Positions 22,023-32,263 of a stretch of DNA of 64,000 nucleotides are shown piece after piece; positions within the stretch are counted from its first letter, which is position 1; each line of letters opens with the position of its first letter. Position numbers and translations under genes: made by a program. The stretch is from assembly GCA_963795935.1 (NCBI GenBank), contig CAWCJO010000027.1:52021-116020 (forward strand), read 5' to 3'. The DNA is from JAICMB01 sp963795935. Lineage in GTDB: Bacteria; Acidobacteriota; Terriglobia; Bryobacterales; Bryobacteraceae. The notes below the pieces were generated by a model. It was not told the DNA's origin. It saw only the letters and a program-made list of their open reading frames with translations, and ran no database searches.

Positions 22023-22208
22023 ATGATAATTCCCACTTTGAAGCCCTGCCCTTTTTGTGTCAGCAACGATGTAGAGCTTGCCCAAACCAAGCGCAAAACG
22101 CCTTTCGTTGTTTGCTGTAAATGTCAGACCACCGGCCCCAACATTTCACCAACCGAAACGTGGACGGAAGCCGAAGCTATCGACAGATGGAACCACCGCG
22201 TTTCATAA
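22023..22208 (+). CDS. Lar-family restriction-alleviation-like protein 2
   Basis: This 61-residue protein matches the Lar pattern closely: TLKPCPFCVSNDVEL, VVCCKCQTTGPN and EAEAIDRWNHRVS, that is a CPFC knuckle, a C-x-x-C knuckle and the terminal AI-x-x-WN-x-R. The family name comes from phage Rac Lar, which modulates type I restriction; most members are untested. It follows the related protein by 21 bases. Confidence 0.7.
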   Translation: MIIPTLKPCPFCVSNDVELAQTKRKTPFVVCCKCQTTGPNISPTETWTEAEAIDRWNHRVS

Positions 22209-22232
22209 AGGGTCCTTTTTGAGAGGTCAATT

Positions 22233-22484
22233 TTACGTGCAATCGCAAGGTACGGCCTTATCGCCGTGGCACTCCGTGCAGACGCCGGTGTATCCGATAC
22301 TGTCGCAGGCATAGCAAACCGGACCCGGATCGAGTGGATGGACGCCTGTCCCACCGCAGACGACACATGTTTCTTTCCCAGAGCCTCCGCATGCGGAACA
22401 CAGTCTTTTACCCGTGCCGTGACATATCGCGAGCAAGTCATACCTTCCGTCATACCAAAAGTCCTGCTCCCGCGCGGGTTTCAT
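22233..22484 (-). CDS. DnaJ-like CxxCxGxG zinc-finger small protein
   Basis: The 83-residue protein contains four successive knuckles: CSACGGSG, CVVCGGTG, CYACDSIG and CTECHGDK. The first two are perfect DnaJ cysteine-rich repeats (CxxCxGxG). There is no J-domain. I chose the ATG at MKPAREQ; an ATG seven codons earlier is possible. The convergent arrangement with two Lar-like proteins gives a small cluster of zinc-ribbon proteins. Function unknown. Confidence 0.6.
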   Translation of the reverse strand: MKPAREQDFWYDGRYDLLAICHGTGKRLCSACGGSGKETCVVCGGTGVHPLDPGPVCYACDSIGYTGVCTECHGDKAVPCDCT

Positions 22485-22892
22485 AAACGGTAAGTTTCGG
22501 TACAAAATCGGAAGGCCCTGAAATCAAGGCCTCCACAGTCCCAAATCTCTGTCCCAAAATATGTCGTAAAAGTGCGCCAACCGGTCCTGCGGCCGCCTTC
22601 GTGCGATCCACAACCCTGTCCCAAAAACTGAGCCAGATTTTCCGCCTCACTGGTTCGCGAATTCACTTGGCTGGCTTGTCGCCGAGCCGTAGAAGTGTTA
22701 GTCTGCACGGAACTGACCCGGTGGTCGAGCACCGGCGGACCGGTCCGGCGCTCGCAGACTGTTTGATTAACGGATCGTGCTCGCGACATTAGCTACTACT
22801 ACGGTTCCGCCATTCAAGCGCAATCGGTACGGCGGCGTCCTGGGCCGCCCATCCGAAAGACAGCCTCCTTTTTCGCATTCTATGAAGACGCT
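22485..22892. other. Stretch without recognisable gene
   Basis: No convincing coding frame, RNA gene or repeat was found between the small zinc-finger gene and the end of the TonB-dependent receptor gene. Confidence 0.5.
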
Positions 22893-25800
22893 CTAAAACA
22901 CGAACCGCGCGCCCAACTGCAGTTGCCTCGGCCGGTTTGCTTGGGACGTAATGAGCCCGAAGCCGGCGTTCGTCGCCGTGGTGTTGGGGGCCGCGAACGT
23001 GGGGTGATTTAACACGTTGAACGCCTCCAGACGCAGTTGCAGATACGCTCGCTCGCTGACGTTGAAGCGCTTCAGCAGAGACGCGTCCAACTGGTTTATG
23101 CCGTCCTGCCGGACGTTGGGGAACGTTGTCGAGAAGGTCCGTATGTGATACGCGAACGTCTGGCTGGAGCTGGTCGCGAACAGCGACGTGCTGAACGCCG
23201 GCCCGTTAGTTTGACGCGCATCGACCTGCAATTGACCAGGCCCGCCGAAGTACACGTAGTCACCGGGACTGGTAGTACTGCCGTTCACCCATGTGACCGG
23301 CGCGCCGGTCTGGAACGAGTAAATGCCGTTCAACGACCATCCCCCGATCACGAAATTCGCCCAGCGCGATCGCAGATCGAGCGCCCGCCCTTTACCCACA
23401 GGAATCTCGTAACTGCTCGCCAGCACGAAATGATGAGTGTGATCGAAAGGCGAGATGCGCTTCTCCATCGTAGGGTCCGAATCGTTCAACCACGTATCGG
23501 CTTCGATCAGTTTCGACAGCATGTAATTCCCGGTGATCAGAAGGCCCTTCGACAAGCGCTTTTCCATGCGCACCGCCAGCGCCTCGAAATACGAGCGCCC
23601 CTCCGTGAGATTGTCCTCCAGCACGCCCGTCCCCCCGTTCCAGCCGCCGCTGCTGTCCCCTACCGGAAATTCCGGGAACCGCGCCAGAAGCTGGGCCACG
23701 CTCGTCGTGGCCGTGTTCTGGCTGGTGTTCAGGCCCGCGAAGGGGTTGGGCACGGACGCCGATAACGCGGTGTTGACCGCGTTGTCGCGCACCGGCAAAG
23801 TGCTCAGATACTGCCGCGGAATTCCATTGAGCTGCGTCACGGAAACGGGTATATGCAACCCGTGATTGCCGATGTAGGCGATCTCCAGCATCGTGTTCGG
23901 GCTCAGCGTCTGCTGGATATTGAAATCCCAGCGCAGCGAGTAGGGATTCTGCATGTTCGGATCTAAGAAGCTGACGCTTTGCCCCGCGTACGTCGCGAGG
24001 CCATTCGCCGCGCCCACCGGCCGCGCTAAACCGCCCGGGAAAGGATTGCCGAGGGTCACCTGCGGAGTCACCACGCCGCTGCCCGGGACCGTGAACGACG
24101 TCGTCTGGCTGAACCCCTCCTGATTGATGATGGGGTTCGTCGAGTAGGCCCCGTTCACGCTCAGGTTCGCGATGGTAATCGGCTCGACGAACATCCCAAA
24201 CCCGCCGCGAAACACGGTTTTGCCATGCAACGCCCCCGGACTCCACGCGAATCCCAGACGAGGGCTCAGCGGATGCGACGTTACGTTGTACGCCGCCCCG
24301 TTGCCCGGGCTGGCGAACGTCAATCCACCTGGAACGATGAGGCTGCCCGGAATCTGCGCAATGGGATTCTGGGCATAATTGGCCGCCGCCGCCGCAGCCA
24401 ACGGATTTGTGGCCGTGACATCGAACCCATTGACGGTGCGCCCATATTTTTCCGTATACGGCGTTTCAAAATCCCAGCGCAACCCGAGATTCACCGTTAA
24501 CGTGCGCGTCACGCGCCAGTCGTCCTGAATGAACGGCGCGAAATAGTAAGAGTAAAACGAGCTGTACGTGTTCAGATCGTAAGACCCGCTGGTCGGCAGC
24601 CCCAGCAGAAACGATGCCAGATCCTGGCCCTGCGCCACAGTGGAGGAGGCGCTGCTGGAGGCGCGCACGTAGGTATTGCCGAACGAAAATGTGCCCGTGG
24701 AATTGCCGTACTGGATCACGTTCAGCCGGTATTGCCGCGCATCGCCGCCGATCTTCAGCGTATGGTTGCCTCTTATGGTGATCACGTCCCCAAAGAGCTG
24801 TAAGGACTGCGAGGGAAGTTTGTTGGCGCCGTTCGCTCCCAGCGTCTCGTAAGTGCTCAGGCTGGCGACCGGCAGTTGCAAAGCCTCCGAGTTACTCGCG
24901 ATGTAAGAGGGGAATCCCAATTGCGTGGGGTCGAAGCCCGCGCTCGGCACGCCGTGCGCTTCATACATGCGGGTAAAATTGCCGCGGATATCGAGCACCG
25001 TCCGCGAGCTCAAGGTATACACTTCGTCGACGGTGCCGCCCCAGTTATCCCGGAACAGCAGCGAGCCTTCCGAGAGATTCCCGAAATAATCGTTCTTCGC
25101 CTGCGTGTAGCCGGTCCGGCGAATATCGAAGAACATGCGGCTTTTGTCCGACATGTTGTAATCGAGGCGCCCCAATTCGTTGTTGAAATCGTCGTTGGTC
25201 GTGGCGTTGCTGATGTAGTTATTCACGCCCAGATTTCCGCCCGCGATATTCGGCTCCGGATAAAACTTCAGATACGCGGCCGCGATGGGATTAATTTCGC
25301 TCTGCGGAATGACGTTGTTCGGATACGGCGACCGAGTAATGGTAGTACCGCTTTGCACCGCGGTGTAGGGGTCGTAAAGCTGCACCTGGGGCAGCAGCGC
25401 GGAAAAGTTGCCCTGCTTCTCCGCGTCCGTCGGCACCGTCAGAATGGTCGTGTTCGGCTGGCTATCCTTAATTCCTTCCCAGGCGAAAAACCAGAACAGC
25501 TTGTTGCGTCCGTTAAATTTCGGAAGCACCACGGGACCGCCCGCCGTCAGCCCGTACTGGTTGAAGTGCGTCACTGGCGTGGGTTGGCCGTTCTTGTCGT
25601 TGAAAAACGTGTTTGCTCCGAGATTATCGGGCTGGTTGAATTCCCACAGCGACCCGTGCAGACTGTTCGTGCCGGTCCGAAGCACCTGGTTCGCCGTGCC
25701 TCCGCTGGTGTGCCCGTAAGCGGCGTCGGTATCGAAGGCGTTGACGCGCACTTCCTGCACCGCGTCTTGCGGCGGGCTATAGGCGAGGCGCAGATCCCAG

Positions 25801-26405
25801 GTGGCATCGGGGGAGCCGTCGAGCAGCAGCTCGCTGGTCTGCGAAGGCGTTCCACCGATGCTGATGGATGCCGGCGCCCCGCTGTCGAACGGGTGTACCA
25901 GCGACGGCTGCGTGGTATTGATGACCCCGATGGCCAGTTGCGCCAGCATCATCGGGGTTCTTCCGTTGAGCGGCAGATCCTCCACTTCTTTCGTGGTGAT
26001 CGCCTGTCCGACGGAGGCGTTTTCGGAGTTCACCAGCGGCGCGGCCGCCGTCACCTCCACGGCCTGCGCCGCCTCGCCCACCGCGAGTTGCATATCGATG
26101 ACGGGGTGTTCTCCGGAGCCGAGTTGAATGCCCCGGCGCACGAATTCCTTAAATCCCGTCGCCTCGGCCGAGACGTCGTACTGCCCCGGCGCCAGAAACG
26201 GAATGGTATATTGTCCCGCTCCGTTGGTTACCGTTTGCGTTTTGGTGTTGGTGCGCGTTTCGACCGCGACAACCTTGGCGCCCGCCACCGTCGCCCCCGT
26301 CGGATCGGTAACGGCGCCGCTAATGGCGCCGCGAAACTCCTGACTGAAAACGGCCAGCGGCAGCGCCGCGGCCATCACAGCGATGTGAATGAATCGTCCC
26401 ATCAA
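22893..26405 (-). CDS. Oar-like TonB-dependent outer-membrane receptor with carboxypeptidase-regulatory domain
   Basis: This intact 1170-residue protein begins with a signal peptide (FIHIAVMAAALPLAVFSQ). Residues 22 to about 110 form a carboxypeptidase-regulatory/CnaB-like domain (GAISGAVTDPTGATVAGAKV, TNGAGQYTIPFLAPGQYDV). A plug follows (ITTKEVEDLPLNGR, SIGGTPSQTSELLLDG), then a long barrel that ends LQLGARFVF, with a terminal aromatic residue as in outer-membrane barrels. Large families of such receptors are characteristic of Solibacter-type acidobacteria and are thought to take up glycans or bind matrix. The gene stands alone, with about 480 bases of non-coding DNA before the next divergent gene. 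Confidence 0.95.
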   Translation of the reverse strand: MMGRFIHIAVMAAALPLAVFSQEFRGAISGAVTDPTGATVAGAKVVAVETRTNTKTQTVTNGAGQYTIPFLAPGQYDVSAEATGFKEFVRRGIQLGSGEHPVIDMQLAVGEAAQAVEVTAAAPLVNSENASVGQAITTKEVEDLPLNGRTPMMLAQLAIGVINTTQPSLVHPFDSGAPASISIGGTPSQTSELLLDGSPDATWDLRLAYSPPQDAVQEVRVNAFDTDAAYGHTSGGTANQVLRTGTNSLHGSLWEFNQPDNLGANTFFNDKNGQPTPVTHFNQYGLTAGGPVVLPKFNGRNKLFWFFAWEGIKDSQPNTTILTVPTDAEKQGNFSALLPQVQLYDPYTAVQSGTTITRSPYPNNVIPQSEINPIAAAYLKFYPEPNIAGGNLGVNNYISNATTNDDFNNELGRLDYNMSDKSRMFFDIRRTGYTQAKNDYFGNLSEGSLLFRDNWGGTVDEVYTLSSRTVLDIRGNFTRMYEAHGVPSAGFDPTQLGFPSYIASNSEALQLPVASLSTYETLGANGANKLPSQSLQLFGDVITIRGNHTLKIGGDARQYRLNVIQYGNSTGTFSFGNTYVRASSSASSTVAQGQDLASFLLGLPTSGSYDLNTYSSFYSYYFAPFIQDDWRVTRTLTVNLGLRWDFETPYTEKYGRTVNGFDVTATNPLAAAAAANYAQNPIAQIPGSLIVPGGLTFASPGNGAAYNVTSHPLSPRLGFAWSPGALHGKTVFRGGFGMFVEPITIANLSVNGAYSTNPIINQEGFSQTTSFTVPGSGVVTPQVTLGNPFPGGLARPVGAANGLATYAGQSVSFLDPNMQNPYSLRWDFNIQQTLSPNTMLEIAYIGNHGLHIPVSVTQLNGIPRQYLSTLPVRDNAVNTALSASVPNPFAGLNTSQNTATTSVAQLLARFPEFPVGDSSGGWNGGTGVLEDNLTEGRSYFEALAVRMEKRLSKGLLITGNYMLSKLIEADTWLNDSDPTMEKRISPFDHTHHFVLASSYEIPVGKGRALDLRSRWANFVIGGWSLNGIYSFQTGAPVTWVNGSTTSPGDYVYFGGPGQLQVDARQTNGPAFSTSLFATSSSQTFAYHIRTFSTTFPNVRQDGINQLDASLLKRFNVSERAYLQLRLEAFNVLNHPTFAAPNTTATNAGFGLITSQANRPRQLQLGARFVF

Positions 26406-26752
26406 AAAGACCCTCTACTCCGATCGGCTATTGAGTAAGACGCGATGCCGGCCGTCGCATCTCAGGCTTGCGATTGAATATTTGCGGGGCGCCGCGGCGT
26501 CTGTGAGGAGCCTCGAAAATGGAATGAGTTTGTGTCCTTGGTCGACCGGTTCGCGGGAGGAACCGAGCGGCGCGGCGGATGGCGGAGGACTGTCATACAT
26601 AGGACAAGTTGTTAGATGTAGAAGACTTATCGATTTGATATGAGAGCCGCGGCGGCAGGTCTGGGGGCCTTTTCGCCAGCGGGGGCGATGTTCGATATAA
26701 TTGGCGCCGGACATGGTAATGGGCAGCATAGGTTCCGAATTCAGTATCGGTC
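26406..26752. other. Divergent intergenic region
   Basis: This region lies between the receptor gene and the alpha/beta hydrolase gene, which diverge. It must hold both promoters. I saw no clear -35/-10 pair, RNA gene or repeat. Confidence 0.4.
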
Positions 26753-27892
26753 ATGAGATTGCGAGGCAGGGTCGGCGAGCGCGGGGGAAACTTGCTTAGG
26801 GCTGACGATTCAAGCGGATACGGGGTGGGTGAATTTCGAAAAAGGCCGTTACCGGGCTGCCGTCGGCGAACCAGGGTCCTCAATTCATTCGCATTCGTTT
26901 TGAGTCTCTTGACCGCCGTGGAGGCGACCGGGCAGTCGACGGATTATCCGCCGTTGCCCCCATTCCATGTTCCGGACAGGGTCGAAGTTCGGCACGTGGA
27001 TATCTACAGCGAAGGCGTCCGAATGTCGGGACAGTTTTATTCGGACAAGTCGAATGCCGGCAAGAAACTGCCGACGATTATCATGGCGCACGGCTGGGGC
27101 GGCTTGGCGTCCGGCCTGGAGCGCGAAGCCGTCCCATTCGCGCAGGCAGGGTACCTGGTTCTGACGTTCGACTACCGCGGTTGGGGGCCGAGCGATTCGC
27201 GTCTCGTTCTGGTCCGGAAGCGCGAGCCCAGCGATGTGAAGGACCACCGCTTCTCCGCGGAAGTGGTGGAGGTGCGCGAAGTAGTGGACCCGCTCGACCA
27301 AGTGATCGACTGGCAGAACGCGCTGGCATTCGCGGTGGGCGATCGGCAATGCGATCCGGATCGAATCGGTTTGTGGGGGTCGAGCCTTTCGGGAGGATTA
27401 GTGGTTTCCGTAGCGGCGCGAGATGCGCGCGTCAAGGCAATACACAGCCAAGTGCCCGCCTTGGACGGCAGGTGGGTGCTGGCAACCGCGCGGGACCGCG
27501 AATTAACGTACGGCGAATCGACGCGGCGCGCCGAGACGGATACGCCGTATCCGTTGCCGGGCGCGGTGGCGGTGGCGCATCTACACGGCGCTCCCATCCG
27601 CTATCAGTTCGCATCGTGGTTTCCGGTTGAAGATATCGATCGCATTCCAAACTGCGCAATGCAATTCGTTCTGGCCGGAAAGGATGAGTTGGTCGATAAC
27701 AAGGCGAATGGGCTGAGGGCATATGAACGCGCGAAAGGCCCCAAGAACCTGGTCACGATTCCGGGCATCCTGCACTACGGAATTTATTATTTGCCGGCGG
27801 CGCGCGATCAAGCGCGCGACCTTGCTATTGCCTGGTTCGACCGCTACGTGAAGGCGGCAGGCAGGCAAGCCAAGGCGGCGGGATCCCGGTAG
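26753..27892 (+). CDS. Secreted alpha/beta hydrolase
   Basis: The core is an alpha/beta hydrolase: oxyanion-hole region IIMAHGWGGL, nucleophile elbow GLWGSSLSGG, acid in LAGKDELVDNK and histidine in GILHYGIYY. A hydrophobic stretch NSFAFVLSLLTAVEATG before STDYPPLPPF looks like a signal peptide, so the true start is probably later than the first ATG; a GTG at 26825 would shorten the odd arginine-rich lead. The family includes dienelactone-hydrolase and acetyl-xylan-esterase-like enzymes. The ending GRQAKAAGSR is unremarkable. No neighbour suggests a substrate. Confidence 0.8.
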   Translation: MRLRGRVGERGGNLLRADDSSGYGVGEFRKRPLPGCRRRTRVLNSFAFVLSLLTAVEATGQSTDYPPLPPFHVPDRVEVRHVDIYSEGVRMSGQFYSDKSNAGKKLPTIIMAHGWGGLASGLEREAVPFAQAGYLVLTFDYRGWGPSDSRLVLVRKREPSDVKDHRFSAEVVEVREVVDPLDQVIDWQNALAFAVGDRQCDPDRIGLWGSSLSGGLVVSVAARDARVKAIHSQVPALDGRWVLATARDRELTYGESTRRAETDTPYPLPGAVAVAHLHGAPIRYQFASWFPVEDIDRIPNCAMQFVLAGKDELVDNKANGLRAYERAKGPKNLVTIPGILHYGIYYLPAARDQARDLAIAWFDRYVKAAGRQAKAAGSR

Positions 27893-28215
27893 GCGCGGAA
27901 AAGGGGCCCGCGAATGTTCGGCTCTTCGCGTCGCGATGGGCGAAAAAAGTGTGGTTTACGCCTCCGCTTGGCTGCCTGCGGCGAAAGAATTGTAGTCACG
28001 CTCAATCGGCGGCGGTCAGCGCCAGCCAATTCTTCCGCGCCCTGGGGCGGTCCTCTCCGGCTCGGAGGATGGACACATGCGGGCGTATTTCAGTGGAGAC
28101 GGCCGCAACATCTGGATTTCGCGGCCCGCGAATTTACGACGGTGAATCGGGCTGAGGCGAGAGGCGGCTCGATACACGGTTCGGGCCCGCGATGGTTGAC
28201 GGCAGGGTTTCGTTT

Positions 28216-28250
28216 CAGTCCGGCTATGGCATGTGGGGTGGTCTTCCGGG
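28216..28250. repeat. Dispersed GTCCGGCTATGGC element, copy A
   Basis: A 34-base segment starting GTCCGGCTATGGC and ending GTGGTCTTCCGGGG recurs at 29.44 kb with two mismatches. It lies in the long non-coding stretch 27893-28536, which shows no other feature, about 290 bases before the PEP-CTERM gene. Confidence 0.75.
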
Positions 28251-28536
28251 GAATGTCTCGCGTTTCAGCCGCCGGCAAATGAGCATGATGTGTTCCCGGG
28301 CATATGCAAGATAGTCGCTCCTCAGCCCACGGCACTGCATTCGCCTCCCCTGGTTACGTTGGATTAGATTGTTCGCACACGGTTTTCAGGTTGACGAGCG
28401 GTCCAGTTCGTAGTAAGGTTTCTTCGAGGGGAATGGGGCGGAGATCCGCGAGGACATTCGGGAAGTCCCATGCGCATTCGCGTCTACTCTCGCTAGCGCT
28501 CCTTGAGGTCGCGCAGCGGGACCCCAGAGGAGAAAA

Positions 28537-29190
28537 ATGAAGAAACAGAATTGCGTAACATCCGCACTAGCCGCGCTTCTTGCGTTCGCGCCGGCGGCAT
28601 TGGCGGACACATTTAATTTTGCATTCAGTGGAGGCGGCATAAGCAGTTCCGGTACGTTCACGGTTTCCCCGAGTTCAACTCCCGGTTTTGATGAAATTAC
28701 CGGCATCAGCGGAAGCTTTAAGGACACGAACGACGGTATTTCCGGCGCGATTACCGGGCTGTACCAGCCGGTATCCTACACCGCTCCGCCCGCCGGCAAC
28801 CCGGCCTTTACAGCAGCCGGCTTTTCTTACGACGACACGTTTTACCCTGCGGGAAATTCTCCCAACAACTGCGCCGGGTACCCTTTTTTTGGCGGCGACT
28901 TCGACGTTTATGGGGTCGCATTCGACGTGGCCGGGGGAAACGTGGGCGTCCTTTGGAGCGATGGCAACATGCCAGTTCGGGGGCTTACCTATGCGGCCGG
29001 CGATGGGAATGCAACGACCATTCTCGATAATCCTAATGCCGGCGGCGCCGATCCAATGTTGCCCACCGGAGTGCCCGTCTCCCTGACCGCGAGTGCTGTA
29101 CCGGAACCGGGTTCTCTATTTTTGTTGGGCATCGGGCTGCTCGGCTTGATTGCAATCCCGGCTCGCAAAAGCAAACGGAGAGCGGCCTAA
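28537..29190 (+). CDS. PEP-CTERM sorting-domain secreted protein
   Basis: The 217-residue protein has a signal peptide (KKQNCVTSALAALLAFAPAALA) and a textbook C-terminal PEP-CTERM signal: VPEPGSLFLLGIGLLGLIA followed by ARKSKRRAA. A GAGGAG ribosome site lies at 28526-28531. The body is rich in Gly, Ser and Phe, resembling exported matrix-associated proteins. The function is not known. It would be processed by the same sorting enzyme as the PEP-CTERM protein at the left end. Confidence 0.9.
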   Translation: MKKQNCVTSALAALLAFAPAALADTFNFAFSGGGISSSGTFTVSPSSTPGFDEITGISGSFKDTNDGISGAITGLYQPVSYTAPPAGNPAFTAAGFSYDDTFYPAGNSPNNCAGYPFFGGDFDVYGVAFDVAGGNVGVLWSDGNMPVRGLTYAAGDGNATTILDNPNAGGADPMLPTGVPVSLTASAVPEPGSLFLLGIGLLGLIAIPARKSKRRAA

Positions 29191-29440
29191 ATTTCCGAGC
29201 CGGCCAGCTTCTCCAGCGTCGCTCAGGCATAGGGCGTTCTTTCCGCATCGCCGGCCGCGCCTTGGCTTTTTTCACGCGGCCGACCGGCGGCGAATCCGCC
29301 GTTGTTGAACCAGTTCCAGCTGCCGATCTCTGCCAGCGTGGACCTCCCTCCGATGCCCGGTGGGCATGTCCTTCGGCGTGATGCAGCCAATCGACTGTTC
29401 AGGCGTACATTTGCAACGGCGCGATTCACGCAGCCGGTTT

Positions 29441-29475
29441 CGTCCGGCTATGGCTCGTGGGGTGGTCTTCCGGGG
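29441..29475. repeat. Dispersed GTCCGGCTATGGC element, copy B
   Basis: This copy matches copy A at 32 of 34 positions and also shares GGTTTCG just upstream. It ends 35 bases before the start of the kinase gene. A shorter, partial match (GCCGGTTTCCGGCTATG) occurs at 33873-33889. Confidence 0.75.
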
Positions 29476-29510
29476 TATACTTTCCGCAATATACTTTGCG
29501 CAGACTAAGC

Positions 29511-32253
29511 ATGACCCCCGAACGCCGGCAAAGAATTGAAGAGGTGTATCGGGCGGCGCGGGATCGCGAGCCGCCGGAACGCGGCGCTTACATCGCGGCG
29601 ATCTGCGGAGAGGATGTGGAACTGCGCAGAGAAGTCGAGTCACTGCTCCGCCGGGATGAGTCGTCTCCGGAGGCGGCCCGGAATCGTCCCTCATGGCTTG
29701 CCTTCGGCGGGCCGGAGGGCGAGAAACCCGCTCCGGGCGCGCGGCTGGGACCTTATGAAATCGAAGGCGCGCTCGGCGCCGGCGGTATGGGAGAAGTCTT
29801 TGGCGGACGCGACACTCGCCTGAACCGCCGCGTGGCGATCAAAGTTCTGCACCTGCGATTCAGGAATCGTTTTGAACGCGAGGCGCGCGCTATTTCTTCG
29901 CTCAATCACCCGCACATCTGCACGCTGTACGACGTAGGCCCCGATTTTCTGGTGATGGAGCTTCTTGAAGGCGAAACACTGGCGGCGCGCCTGAAGAAAG
30001 GGCCGTTGCCCATCGATATCGTCCTTCAATATGGCGCGCAGATAGCCTCCGCCCTGGCGGCCGCCCACGCGAAAGGCATCGTTCATCGCGACCTGAAGCC
30101 CGGCAATGTCATGCTGACCAAAAGCGGGGTAAAGGTGCTCGACTTTGGACTGGCGAAGGCAGCGGAAGACGAAACGCTGACGGTGGCGGACGCGGTTATG
30201 GGAACACCGGCGTACATGTCTCCCGAACAGAGAGAAGGAAGGCGCTGCGATCACCGCGCCGACATCTATGCGCTGGGACTGATCCTTCGCGAGATGGCCA
30301 GTGGAAAGCGAGGAAGCCTCCTCCGGTCCGGCGGAAACGCCGCAATTCACGCAACTTGTGGATCGATGTCTTCGCGAAGATCCGGAAGAGCGGTGGCAAT
30401 CGGCCGGCGACCTTGCCAATATGCTGGAAATATCGCGCGCCCAACCCGCCGCTTCCGCTCCTTCGAAACCGGATGCGGGCTTATGGCGGGCTCGGCTGAT
30501 CGCCGCCGCTCTCATCCTCATGCTTGCGGCCGTGGTGTGGAAGGGGGTCATGCCTCGAATGGCCGCCCCTTCGGTGGTGAGGCTCGCTTTGGCGATCCCT
30601 TCCGAGGGGCTGGTCTCCGACCCTGGGCAACTGAGCGGCCCGCCCGTCATTTCGCCGGACGGTAAAGTGGTCGTCCTGGCGCTCTTCGCCAATGGCCGTT
30701 CCGCCCTCTGGATGCGGCGGCTCGACTCAGACCGCTTCGAGCGTCTCGAAGGTACGGAGGGTACCGCCAGTCAGCCGTTCTGGTCGCCTGACGGAACGCG
30801 GATCGCCTTCTTCGCCGACGGAAAGCTGAAGAAGATCAAAATGCCTCATGGCGTTCCGGAGGCCCTTTGCGAATTGCCGACCCAAACAGCGCGGGGCGGG
30901 GCCTGGAGTTCCCGAGGCGTCATTCTCTTCGGAGTGAATTACAAAGGGCTGATGAGGATTTCCGAAAACGGGGGGGATCCCGTCCTCGTTGCCGGCCTGG
31001 ACGATCGCCTTAAGGAGAACTCTCTTCGATTCCCACATTTCCTCGCCGACGGGAATCGTTTCATTTACTTCTCGCGGACTCTCGATCCACGCAATCACGC
31101 CGTGTACCTGGATGCGCTGGACACGGTGGGCAAGGTTCCCCGAAAGAAACTGGCGGCCTCCGATGGGCCCTCCGCGCTGGGACACGATCCCTTTACCGGC
31201 CGCGATTTCCTGGTCTTCCCGAAGGACGGCCAACTGTGGGCGCAACGCTTCGATGAGAGGGCCGGCTCGCTCGCGGGCGACAAGCTCGCCATTTCGGACG
31301 ATGTGGGGCAATTCAGTCTTTCCGCGACAGGGACGCTTGTTTTCCGCCGCGCGACATCGGAGCAAAGCACCGTGACGTGGGTGGACCGCGGCGGGAAGCC
31401 CGCGGGCCAGGTAGGGCAACCGGGCGACTACTGGGATGTTTCGTTGTCGCCGGACGAACGTTACGCGGCGGTGCTGAACCACCGCTCCCGCGAGGGTCGT
31501 TTTTGGGTGGAGACGATCGATCTCGCCCGCAATCTGCAAAGTCTGTTTTCCGATCCCACGGGGAGAAGCGCGGGCCTGGCATGGTCGCGCGACAGCGCCA
31601 GCCTTTACTTCACGTCGTGGGCGGAAAAGGGGAGCCGCATCCTGATGCGGCGGTTGAATTCGGCTTCTCCCGCGCAGACCGTGATAACGTCGCCCGAGCG
31701 ATATGACGTCCGAAGCCTGACGCCCGACGGCAGAACGCTCGCGGCCGATCACTGGATGGGCAGAACCCAGGGCGGCCTCGGGTTCCTGTGGGGTGGGCAG
31801 CCGCCCTGGAAAATGTTCGAGTCCCCGCCCGCTTCTTTTTCAAGGTGCCAGTTCTCCCCCGACGGAAAATGGCTGCTGTATCAATCCAATGAAAGCGGAG
31901 TCTCCGAGATTTATGTTTCGGACTTTCCCGGTCTGAGCACCCGGCGCCGTATTTCGGTTTCCGGCGGGACTGAACCGCGCTGGGCACGCGACGGGAAAGA
32001 AGTGTTTTACGTGGCGCCCGGCGGCGCGCTGATGTCGGCGGCGATCGCAGATCCCGTGCATCCGATTTTCGCCGGGCCCAAGGCGCTTTTTCGACTTCCG
32101 GGACAAGTGGCGCCAGACGCCGGCTTTTCTTACGATGTTGCGCGCGGGGGCGCGAGATTTCTGGCGCTCAACACAAGGCCTCCGGTGAACGCCCGCGATC
32201 TGAGCGTCGTATTCAACTGGCCTCAACTGATGGGCGGCGAGGGGCGCCATTGA
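29511..32253 (+). CDS. Ser/Thr protein kinase with C-terminal TolB/WD40-like propeller (one frameshift)
   Basis: After an N-terminal helical region (ERRQRIEEVYRAARDREP, residues 1-55) comes a Hanks kinase domain: glycine loop GALGAGGMGEVF, VAIK lysine, catalytic loop HRDLKPGN, DFGLAK and the activation segment MGTPAYMSPEQ. A break near 30295 is needed to continue into PQFTQLVDRCLREDPEERWQSA. A single membrane helix (LIAAALILMLAAVVW) then leads into an extracytoplasmic propeller with repeats such as ISPDGKVVVLAL, WSPDGTRIAFFADGK and FSPDGKWLLYQSNESG. The layout cytoplasmic kinase, helix, outside sensor is abundant in acidobacteria. Ligand and targets are unknown. Confidence 0.9.
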
Positions 32254-32263
32254 TCGTGCAATA

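Noticed and set aside
24876..26438. A 520-codon plus-strand frame opposite the TonB-dependent receptor
   Set aside because: The receptor on the other strand is clearly the gene; the plus-strand frame shows no motif or signal.
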